64,000 bases of DNA from Trichopria drosophilae (lineage: Eukaryota; Arthropoda; Insecta; Hymenoptera; Diapriidae), in contig CM059585.1 of assembly GCA_030407085.1 (NCBI GenBank), positions 64,494,501-64,558,500 of the forward strand, given 5' to 3'. A program made the translations under genes and the position numbers. Below, piece after piece: positions 18,849 through 28,661 of this stretch. Under the pieces are notes generated by a model. The model was given only the letters and a program-made list of their open reading frames with translations. It was not told the DNA's origin and did no database searches. The stretch's first letter is position 1, and each line of letters opens with the position of its first letter.

Positions 18849-21800
18849 AAGCTCATAGTTTTAGAGTTAGAGCGTCCGGTTATAAACGAATACGTCTGGT
18901 AACCCTAATGAGAATCTTGATGCTCGTGTGCACTCAAAAAACTGATGCTCACTCAGCCTCGTATTTAAATGGAGAGGGTTCGTTCTTTCCAGTGGCGCTC
19001 ACAGCGCCGTACTCTCATGGTCGGTGCACCATTGTTGATACGGAAAGGCGGGATCCCTATTACCAGCGCACGCGCTGCCTTGACTGTATATGCGCGGACT
19101 TTTTTCCGTGTAGTGAAATATCAACTTCCCCTCGTACCGCCACTCTGCCACTTTCTTATGCATGTGTATGTATGTACACAAATATACTCGAAAAGATGTA
19201 TGTCTACATATGGGTATTACGTATGTATTTACATACTCAAGCTGTAACACATTACGATTTGTGTATTATTTATTGTAATTAATTTAGTATCGGTGGCTTG
19301 GAATATCATGTGAAAATAATTCTACGCTTAAGAATCTAAATGCGGACACAAATGTAAAATTACTGGCAAAAGAGGTTAAATAGAAGTGTTATGTGGATCA
19401 ACTCATTTATTATTAACAAGTTTTATCCTTTAACCGTTAACATTCTCCTTGTTCTCCATATTATTTTAAAATTGGCATAACCTCTTTTGAGAAAGCGAGA
19501 AAAATACAAGTATTTTTGTTTATGAACGTTATGAAAGTGTGTAGACATATGTATGCACATGTTTGCACATCTGCCGATGCGCATGCGCTCGCAAATACGA
19601 TACGTCCCTAGAGAGGGGGTAAACATTCCACCCCTCCGCATCTCACTAGTGTGAGAAAAACAAAAAACCGCTGGTCCCGACAGTGCCACTAGTGTGAGGT
19701 TCTACTGTAACCACATCATCTAGAAATTATGTAGAAATATTCTTAAAGACATAAGAAAAGTATACCAATTTATAGAAAAAAACATTTTGAGGATTTCGAA
19801 TTTTAATTGTCATTTTACGTCTTCACTCGCGATTTACATCGCGATCTGCTGGTCAGTGGGAAGCTGTTTTAGCTGGACAATCTGGCTGGAGCGACGTTCT
19901 ATTTTTTTCCATGCATGTGATGTCACATATCTTGGATGATGCGTCCTCAATTGAGGGTCATATTGCCCGCACGCTGTGAAAGCCATGGTCATGTGAGGGG
20001 CATATGACTCTCCCAGTGGTAGAAGCTATCAGCTGTATGCGCTCACCGCGCAAGCGCAGTCGACCGTTCACGCACTCGCTCGGCGTGAAATTTTGAATTA
20101 CATATACAAGGGAGATGTATTCTGTTAGGAATTATAGTATTTTAAATATTTTAATTTAGAAACATACTTTCTTTACTTTCATATATATATATATAGTTTG
20201 TCGAAAAAGAATATTTTAAGGATACGGGAGCAGCTCTCCCAAGGGGAAGTCACTATCGGGATTTCAAGATGTTGGCTGGCATTTGTTCACTTATGCCATG
20301 ATAAAAATAAAAATACACTTATTGTATAAGTACGTAACTTAGAGTTTTTTTAAATAAAATATTTAAGAACGTGCTTTGACTGCTACATATATATTGTAAG
20401 TAAATATATATATATAATGTACTGAATTATTATTTAAATACAAGATGTTAGATTTTTTAAATTATGCGATTGATGATAATGAATATCATATTTTGCAATA
20501 AACGTAAGACATGATGTGATTATCTTATTAATTTAAAAAAGTTAATATTTTCAAAAAATACAAAATTTTTATTAAAATGGAATTATATAAAATTGGATAT
20601 AAATATTTGTCAATATTGTTCACTATCTTAAATTTATGTAAATAATACAAAATAACATATAAGTATATGCAGTCTTAATGCATGCTTCACGTGTTGAATT
20701 TAATAATAAAATTCATAAACTGCCACCTTGCGAGTGTGGTTACAGGATGCTAGAACGTGTAAATTAGATACGCTCCCTTTTAAAAGAAATTATATATTTA
20801 ATTACAAATAAATACAAATGACTTGTGCAAAACCGAATCGATGTGTGCTTAGACGGACACGAATGCGAGCAGCACGTGCGATAACAGTAACCGCCCTTAC
20901 CGTGAAAATGTCTTAAGACCTTTTTAAAAAAAAACAATAATCGTGTTGACACACTTATTAAACATTATACTGCGATTTGGCACAATGGTTGGCTCGCGAT
21001 TGACAATTTTGAGGAGAATATTCGAGATTCTCAAAGCGAAAAGAGCGTGCAAAATTTGTTACCTTGTTGTAACGATCGTGGAACTCGACTGCCGGAACAG
21101 AGGATTCAGTTCCGGAACCTAAGCGGCAACATTATTACAATTAACTGCGGCGGTCGTAACTATTTTGAACGCAGCGTGATATATTTTGTTCACATAGATA
21201 GCGCTGCATGCACAGAATCGTGAAATTTTGAATTCACGAAAAATAAGCAATTCAATTCATATGCATAAAATTATCTTCAATTCCATACTTTTTATATAAC
21301 TAATGTATGTATGGTTGACCGGGTTACTCAATAGTTGTGTAAAGCTGCATGCAAATGCATAGATTTATATATACACTTGTATATAAATGTATGAAATCAA
21401 AATTATGTGTATACCATCATATATGTTTCTTCAGGGACGAAATTATATACTCGTTCTTAATTATTTATAACTATATATGATTTCGAGATTTTATTCTTTT
21501 CTGCATTTATCTTATTTGATATACAGTAAAAAAGTAGTATAAAAGATAAGACTGATATATATTAGGGTGGAGTGAATTTTGCAACTTCGTTATGGCGGTG
21601 GTTTTTTCGATAGTTTGAGTAGTCCAGGTCACTGTGGGAAGTGTAAAAAAACTATAAAAAATATCCTACATTTGCGCAATCGCCTCAAAACCCCTATTTT
21701 TTGGGTCTTTTTTTCCCAATTTTTAAAAAATCGTTTTTATTTTTATTGGAACTTTTTCCCAGACTATGTATCTTTAAAATCCATATAAATTTTTTTTTTA

Positions 21801-22020
21801 ATTATTGAAGTCCGTGAAAAATTGCTGAATACGGTCATTTCTGAGAAAATTTGCGATGTTGGTTTGTTTTATATAGTAGAGAGGTTTGTAATGTATAAAA
21901 TATATTTGTGAGCAACTTTTCTTAGATGTATTAACCTTCGCAAAACAAATATAAATTTTAAATAATTTAATCGCTAACCGTTTAACCGTCCGTATGCTAA
22001 CGTATTTTCAGCACCTTATA
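18849..22020. other. gene-poor unique-looking stretch
   Basis: No gene is recognisable. GC-richer islands occur at about 18960-19150, 19840-20090 and 20840-21200. TATGTATGTACA-type microsatellite lies near 19160-19230, and (AT)n at about 20180 and 20405. CACTAGTGTGAG occurs twice near 19645 and 19685. 21560-21790 (GGGTGGAGTG, T-rich) has the look of an unclassified repeat. Short frames here have no recognisable domains. Confidence 0.4.
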
Positions 22021-22207
22021 GTACATTGCCCGCTTATCTCAAAGCATCCGTGCTTTCCAATAATTGCCGGATTGATGAAAATTTTAGAAAAGTTGTTTTT
22101 ATTTTCGGAAAGAGGAATTATGTTTTTCGTACAAAATGTCGCGTGGCTAAAGCTGCTATATTGAAAAACAGCGAAAAAAACGCTCAAACGTTTTGTAATC
22201 TTTTAGC

Positions 22208-23388
22208 TTGAGAAATAACCATACGTCATTGTGTTCTGTTGAAAAATATTTAATGGACGTATCAATCGTCAAAAGATGGCATGAGAGGTTCGCCCACCGA
22301 AATGTTGCACATGTCAGAGCCATTCTGAAGAAACACGAGGTAAGCTTCAAAGATGACTGGTATTTTTACATTTTCCCTGGTTGCACGTATGGTAAACAGC
22401 ACCGAGTGTCACACCCACTAAATCCAAATAGATCGTCCCAATCCTTAGACCTGGTACATGGAGATTTGTGCGAAATGAATATTCGATCTCCAGGAGGAGC
22501 AAAATACTTCCTGCCCTTTAGAGGTACACATTTCAGAACCGGATATTTTCTAAAGCACAAAAAAGCACTGGAAAAGTTGGAAAATTTCTTGAAGTTGGTC
22601 GAAAATCAATTTGGTTACTAGGTAAAAATGTTAAGGTCCGATCATGGAAAAGAAATTAAAAATGCTGATGCAAAACGATTTATTGAAGATTTGGGAATAT
22701 TCCACAGCATGTCATATGTTTACATTCCATAGCAAAATGGTCAAATTGAAAGAGATATGAGAACAGTTGTCGAAGCAGCATGATCTGTGATTCATGCTCG
22801 AAATTTGAATGAAAACTTGTGGGCTGAAGCAGTCAATTATATTGTATTTACATTAAATCTAACCGGAACAAGTTCGGTCAAGGATAAAAGTCCTGCTAAT
22901 TTATGGTTCGGAAAGAAAATAGAAATAAAGAAACTGGTGGAAAGCTATTATCGTTTGATACGATATTGATTCCCCTGGATGCAGAGTTTTTACGGAATAT
23001 GGTCGAGATGTGATAAGTTCCTCAAATGTGAAAACCCTTCTAGTTTCGAAATACCTTGGACAGAAAGTAGACCTAAAATTCAAGAGGCAGAAGACCTTGA
23101 AGTAAGTATCGAAGAAGAAAACTTAGATTTTAACAGTTTTGAGTCTGAAAAGGAGAGTATGTCTGTTGTGTGTGCAGATGAAGAGATTGAAAGTCACACT
23201 GAAGAGGAGTCTATATGAGACAGTTATGTGATCGGAGAACCCTAAAGCGTCCGACGAGATACACCGAGTATGATATGGATTCTGCATTTACGATGCAACA
23301 GTGTGAGTCTACGTTAATAGGCGAGGTTAAAAACCTTTTTGTTGCAGAAGCTCTCATAGACAACAACTGGAAAAAGATTCCCTGGTAA
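22208..23388 (+). pseudogene. second copia-type relic: integrase to start of RT, with in-frame stops
   Basis: A plus-strand copia relic unrelated in detail to the 2-5 kb copy. It opens with the pre-integrase motif RWHERFAHRN and the CxxGK-type CTYGKQHRVSHP, then VHGDLCEMN (first catalytic D). A single frame runs through TAG (22619), RSDHGKEIKN (second D), TAG (22730), QNGQIERDMRTVVEAA (catalytic E), TGA (22781), NENLWAEAVNYIVF and SPANLWFGKK, then a further TGA near 22967. The acidic linker (23100-23218) and the basic RRTLKRPTRYTEYD text (about 23222-23265) follow after a frameshift. It stops just inside the RT domain (EALIDNNWKK). Integrase function is lost. No LTRs are seen. Confidence 0.85.
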
Positions 23389-23397
23389 AAATGAAGC

Positions 23398-23666
23398 GTA
23401 CACTTTAAATGTACGGGAAATGTACACAAAGGGTACGTACTCTTCAGCAAAGCATACGTACCCTTCATGTACTTTTAAGTTCCCTTTCGCTTACCGAGAG
23501 TACAGGAGTGAATTTGGACATTTTAAGAGTACTCGCGTACACCTCATGGAACGCACTTCGAGAGTGAATGAAAAGTACGCGTAGATTTTTAAGTGTACAC
23601 TTTTGTTAGTCATATTTAAGTATACCATATTCTTATTAGGAATGAAACAAGGCGTACGGGAGTGTA
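23398..23666. repeat. GTAC-rich segment
   Basis: The palindromic tetranucleotide GTAC occurs about 14 times in 270 bp (for example GGGTACGTAC, GAGTACTCGCGTAC), where about one would be expected. Flanking words such as AGCGTACACTTT and GTGTACACTTTT recur loosely. There is no clean period and no coding potential. Confidence 0.55.
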
Positions 23667-23705
23667 CTTAATGAAGCGTTATTCGAGATAAAATAAAGCG
23701 ATCGG

Positions 23706-23862
23706 TGTGAAGTTGGCCCTCCACTTGAATAAAAAAAAAAATAAATAACAACAGTTCTATATGCCCCCACACAGTTCTGAAGTTCTTTATACATTTTGAA
23801 AATAGTTCTGTTGATTTTACAAAAAAAATTGCATTTGGTAATATCGGGGAGCCAACTTCACA
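23706..23862. repeat. short MITE-like unit with 12-bp inverted ends
   Basis: TGTGAAGTTGGC at 23706-23717 is mirrored by GCCAACTTCACA at 23851-23862. The interior is AT-rich. It sits just before the satellite. No target duplication is evident, so this could be a chance or decayed structure. Confidence 0.3.
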
Positions 23863-23888
23863 AATTACAAAATTTAAAGACCCGAAAC

Positions 23889-25683
23889 AATGAAAAGTTC
23901 TAGAACCCTTTGGGGGGCAAAAGAAACTCCAGAGAAAAAATCATTTTTTTGAAATTTTTTTATTTTTGGAAAAAGCAGACTGCCTGTAATTCTCCCATTT
24001 GTCATCAGATCAAAAACTTTCATAATGAAAAGTTGTAGAACCCTTTGGGGGGAGAAAAAGGAACTCCACAGAAAAATTTGATTTTTTGAAATTTTTGAAA
24101 ATTTTTTAGTTTTTGAAATACAGAGTGCCTGTAACTCAGCCAGTTGTCATCGAATCAAAAACTTTCATAAGCCAAAGTTGTAGAACTCTTTGGGAGGCAA
24201 AAGGAACTCCAGAGAAAAATTTGATATTTTGAAAATTTTGAAATTTTTGGAAAAAACAGACTACTTGTAATTCTCCCATTTGTCATCGGATCAAAAACTT
24301 TCATAATGAAAAGTTGTAGAATCCTTTGGGGGGCAAAAGGAACTCCAGAGAAAAAATTTTATTTTTTGAAATATTTGAAATTTTTGGATTTTTGGAAAAA
24401 ACAGATTGCCTGTAAATCAGCCAGTTTTCATCAGATCAAAAACTTTCATAAGGCAAAGTTGTAGAACTCTTTGGCGGGCAAATGGAACTCCCGAGAAAAA
24501 AATCATTTTTTTGAATTTTTTTGATTTTTGGAAAAAACAGACTACCTGTAGTTCTCCCATTTTCATCAGATCAAAAACTTTCTTAATGAAAAGTTCTAGA
24601 ACCCTTTGGGGGGCAAAAGGAAGTCCAGAGAAAAAATCAATTTTTTGAAATTTTTGGATTTTTGGAAAAATCAGTCTACCTGTAATTCCCCCATTTGTCA
24701 GCGAATCAAAAACTTTCATAAGGCAAAGTTGTAGAACTCTTTGGGAGGCAAATGGAACTCCCGAGAAAAAAATCATTTTTTTGAATTTTTTTGATTTTTG
24801 GAAAAAACAGACTACCTGTAGTTCTCCCATTTTCATCAGATCAAAAACTTTCATAATGAAAAGTTCTAGAACCCTTTGGGAGGCAGAAAGAAGGCCAGAG
24901 AAGGAATGAGTGTATTGAAATTTTTGGATTTTTGGAAAAATCAGTCTACCTGTAATTCCCCCATTTGTCAGCGAATCAAAAACTTTCATAAGGCAAAGTT
25001 GTAGAACTCTTTGGGAGGCAAATGGAACTCCCGAGAAAAAAATCATTTTTTTGAATTTTTTTGATTTTTGGAAAAAACAGACTACCTGTAGTTCTCCCAT
25101 TTTCATCAGATCAAAAACTTTCATAATGAAAAGTTCTAGAACCCTTTGGGGGGCAAAAGGAAGTCCAGAGAAAAAATCATTTTTTTGAAATTTTTGGATT
25201 TTTGGAAAAAACAGATTGCCTGTAAATCAGCCAGTTTTCATCGGATCAAAAACTTTCATAAGGCAAAGTTGTAGAACTCTTTGGGGGGCAAATGGAACTC
25301 CCGAGAAAAAAATCGATTTTTTTATTTTTGAATTTTTTGATTTTTTGAAATTTTGTGATTTTTTGAAATTTTTTGATTTTTTGAAATTTTTTGATTATTT
25401 GAAAAAAGACTACCTGTAATTCTCCCATTTGTCATCGGATCAAAAACTTTCATAATGAAAAGTTGTAGAACTCTTTGGGGGGCAAAAGGAACTCCAGAGA
25501 AAAAATCATTTTTTTGAAATTTTTGGATTTTTGGAAAAATCAGACTACCTGTAATTCGCCCATTTGTCATCGAATCAAAAACTTTCATAAGGCAAAGTTG
25601 TAGAACTCTTTAGGAGGCAAAAGGAACTCCAGAGAAAAAATCGATTTTTTTTAATTTATGAAATTTTTTTGATTTTTGGAAAA
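23889..25683 (+). repeat. satellite array, left diverged edge
   Basis: Head-to-tail monomers of about 110-160 bp sharing the core ATGAAAAGTTGTAGAACYCT, GGCAAAAGGAACTCCAGAG, then T-rich DNA, TGTAATTCTCCCATTTG and TCATCRGATCAAAAACTTTC. Monomers here differ from each other more than those further right and show only a partial two-monomer rhythm (24.4-25.1 kb), as expected at an array edge. Long open frames on either strand arise because the monomer lacks stops in some phases. I do not consider them genes. Confidence 0.92.
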
Positions 25684-26221
25684 GAGTCATTCCACGTCAA
25701 CAATATCAAAACTGAGGTCAATGTCTCAGAATTCCACGAAAATGAAGTATTTGAAGCGTATGGGCATGGAAAACATTATGGTAGAATATTTTTGTAAAAT
25801 TTTCAAAATGGCGGCCGTGGCGTCATATTCATTGAATTTCTTAAAATTACGATATCTGTTTTTCTGATTTTTACATTTTAAAGTTACTACGCGCATTTTG
25901 TTCATAAAAATGAGTACTTTCATACAAAAAAAAAAATTTTTTTTTTTGTTTTTAATTTTTCAAAAAATTTTCATATATTATTGTTGAATCTTAATTTTGA
26001 AAGCCATTTCCGTCTTTTTTTCATTCAAACGATATGTCATCTGGTAGGAAAATCTCTCACCTTCAATTTAAAAAAAAAAAAATTGATGTAGCCTCTTTCC
26101 GTTCCGAAGTTATGATTTTTTTTAAGAGCGCACCTCGCGACGTTCATCGGTGGACGTTTCTGAAATAAAAGATAAGCTATCAGAGTCGGACAAAAATTCT
26201 GAAAAAATTAAATACTTAACA

Positions 26222-27663
26222 ATGACACCAAAATCATGGACAGCTCGTCGCATAGAGTCAGAGTTCAATGTTCCTTACAGCCTTGCTGCAAAAGCAGAAT
26301 ATTTTCACAAAGAATTCGGCATTGGTACATTGCCTGGCACAAAACGTGGAAAATCTCTTCCCGATGAAATTAAAAACGCAGTTTGTAACTTTTACTATAA
26401 TTCTGATTTCAGTCGAATATTGCCCGGTAAGAAGGATTGCGTGTCGGTTAAAAGGGACGGCTCCAAAATTCAAGTTCAGAAGCGACTACTCCTCAATAAT
26501 TTGAAAGAATTATATGCCGAATTTAAAATTCGATACGTCGATATGAAAACTGGATTTTCAAAATTTGCTGATTTGAGACCAAAAGAATGTATTCTAGCTG
26601 GTAGCCGTGGTACCCATTCAGTATGTGTATGTAAGATACATCAAAATTTCAAATTAATGATGACTGGTGCACGTTTAAAAGATATTACATCTTCTGAAAC
26701 TCAATTATCAGCTTTTGAATCTCTGGAGACATTAGTATCCGCTGCTGTTGTAATTCTCCCAATCCAGAGTGTTATTTTCGAAAATGTACAAATTGCCCAA
26801 GCATCTAAAAAATTTGTGATGAGTTAAATGTAGCGTTTGAAAATCATTTTATGGAAGAAATTACTTACAAACAGTGGACATCAACTGATCGTTCGAGGTT
26901 AGAAACGGTTGTAACCTCAGTAGATGAATACGTTGAAAGGTTTACTTGTGATTTCGTTATGCTTCTAAAGCATCATTTTATATCCAAGGCACAAAGTCAA
27001 TATCTTTTTGATTGTAAAGAAACCCTGGAAGCTGGAGAATTCGTAGTATTAGGTGACTTTGCTGAAAATTACTCATTCATAATCCAGGATGCGATTCAAT
27101 CCTACCACTGGAGTAACGACCAAGCAACAATCCACCCATTTGTTGTTTATCATAAAGAGGACGGTGTTGTAGGCCACGATTCTTTCGTAATAATTTCAGA
27201 AAGTCTGGAACACAATTCGGCTGCAGTTCATCTGTACATTTCAAAATTGCTCACAGAATTACGAAAGCAATATGTCGTGAATAGAGTAAAATATTTTACA
27301 GATGGTGCTGCCTCGCAGTATAAAAATAAATACAATTTTATAAATCTTGCGTACCATAAAGAGGATTTTAGCATTGATGCCGAATGGAACTTTTTCGCCA
27401 CTTCGCACGGTAAAAGTCCTTGCGATGGGTTAGGAGGCACTGTCAAACGATTAGCTGCACGAGCAAGTCTTCAACGGCCTCTTGACCTCCAAATCTTAAC
27501 TGCTCAATCCCTATTTGAATGGGCTGAAGATGCGATGTCAAATGTTGTATTTATTTATTGTAGTAAGGAAGAATGCGAAGCGTTTTCATTGCTTCTCAAG
27601 TTCTTCTCTGACGATCTCAATATTTATTTCTTTGTTTATTATTATAATTTCTATGATATCTAA
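26222..27663 (+). pseudogene. transposase of the long-TIR transposon, frameshifted
   Basis: The first part (26222-26827; first in-frame ATG at 26222) has a helix-turn-helix-like start, SRILPGKKDCVSV, KRLLLNNLKELY, GFSKFADLRPKECILAG and the cysteine-rich GTHSVCVCKIHQN. The second part (26851-27663) has QWTSTDRSRLE, VLGDFAENYSF (D69), YFTDGAASQYKNKYNF (D151), AEWNFFATSHGKSPCDGLGG (E178, D192) and VKRLAARASLQ. These give a plausible D-D-E/D catalytic set for cut-and-paste transposition. Between the parts a frameshift (about 26740) and an in-frame TAA (about 26800) interrupt a C-x2-C stretch (KCTNCP) that is readable only in the alternative frame. I know the motif set from uncharacterised proteins in insect and cnidarian genomes. 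The C-terminus after SLFEWAED is degraded. Confidence 0.75.
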
Positions 27664-27897
27664 AGAGTATGATCTCTTTTCATGGTTCTTGTTCTGAATT
27701 AACGTCGAAGTATCTTTCGTTCATTCCACTGTAAATGTGTATCTTTAAACAAACCGTCAGATAAAGATTACGTTTTTATTGATTTCGCCTTTTGCTTTAC
27801 GTAATTTGGTCTTTTCAATTTCAGCACTACATCTGGATTTTTAAAAAGATTAATAAATAATCAATTTCCTTTTAAGAATTTAATTTATCAAACTTAT

Positions 27898-28085
27898 CAA
27901 CAAATGTAAGTGGAATAATTTTACAAATCTTTCTTACCAAAAATAGGATTTAGTATGGTAAAAAATTTTGTATGCTACTTCGCATGGTCACAGTTATTGC
28001 GGATCAGTTAAAAGATTAGCTACATTTGCGAGCCTTAACTGATTTCTTGACCGTCAAATATTAAAAATTCATAGCAAGATTATCT
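27898..28085 (+). pseudogene. second, highly degraded relic of the same transposase
   Basis: In the plus-strand frame starting near 27898 the translation aligns with residues 158-217 of the transposase just upstream. The NKYNFINLAYHKEDF part corresponds to NKCKWNNFTNLSYQK, then ATSHGHSYCGSVKRLATFAS against ATSHGKSPCDGLGGTVKRLAARAS, then DRQIL against DLQIL. Several stops and a deletion of the DGLG core are present. It is far more diverged than the first copy and lies between it and the right terminal repeat. It is not functional. Confidence 0.6.
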
Positions 28086-28145
28086 GACTAACTATAATCT
28101 ATTATATACTTAGCTAACTAAACTACCCCGACTTCGAATTACACG

Positions 28146-28192
28146 CAGCGGAGGCACTGCGGCGCGGCGAACGGCGCGACGCGACGTGACGC
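28146..28192. other. CG-rich patch next to the right terminal repeat
   Basis: A stretch of CG-dinucleotide-rich sequence (GGCGCGGCGAACGGCGCGAC) in otherwise AT-rich DNA, abutting the inner end of the right terminal repeat. The left side has no equivalent. Function unknown. Confidence 0.4.
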
Positions 28193-28661
28193 CCACCGAT
28201 GAACGTCGCGAGGTGCGCTCTTAAAAAAAATCATAACTTCGGAACGGAAAGAGGCTACATCAATTTTTTTTTTTTAAATTGAAGGTGAGAGATTTTCCAA
28301 CCAGATGACATATCGTTTGAATGAAAAAAAGACGGAAATGGCTTTCAAAATTAAGATTCAAAAATAATATATGAAAATTTTTTGAAAAATTAAAAACAAA
28401 AAAAAAATTTTTTATTTTTGTATGAAAGTACTCATTTTTATGAACAAAATGCGCGTAGTAACTTTAAAATGTAAAAATCAGAAAAACAGATATCGTAATT
28501 TTAAGAAATTCAATGAATATGACGCTACGGCCGCCATTTTGAAAATTTTACAAAAATATTCTACCATAATGTTTTCCATGCCTATACGCTTCAAATACTT
28601 CATTTTCGTGGAATTCTGAGACATCGACCTCAGTTTTGATATTGTTGACGTGGAATGACTC

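Larger units (their letters stand above)
25684..28661 (+). mobile_element. DNA transposon with 470-bp terminal inverted repeats, inserted in the satellite
   Basis: A 2978-bp element bounded by GAGTCATTCCACGTCAACAA at 25684 and its mirror ending TGGAATGACTC at 28661. The inverted repeats span 25684-26153 and 28193-28661, with few mismatches. The uninterrupted satellite reads GGAAAAAGCAAACTG, whereas here GGAAAA precedes and AAAAAGCAAACTG follows, which fits a 4-bp AAAA target duplication (ambiguous in an A-run). It encodes a broken transposase (26150-27663). A 4-bp duplication, GAG ends and a DDE-like transposase recall the Sola superfamily, but I hold that assignment tentatively. Confidence 0.9.

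Noticed and set aside
18908..19282. 124-codon frame with many cysteines
   Set aside because: It contains TATGTATGTACA-type microsatellite, and its codon text shows no domain. Overlapping frames in three phases are equally long.
20971..21040. tRNA-like stretch (TGGCACAATGG and a TTCGAGATTC-like B box)
   Set aside because: Acceptor-stem ends do not pair, and the T arm does not give a standard stem and loop. No tail or target duplication suggests a SINE.
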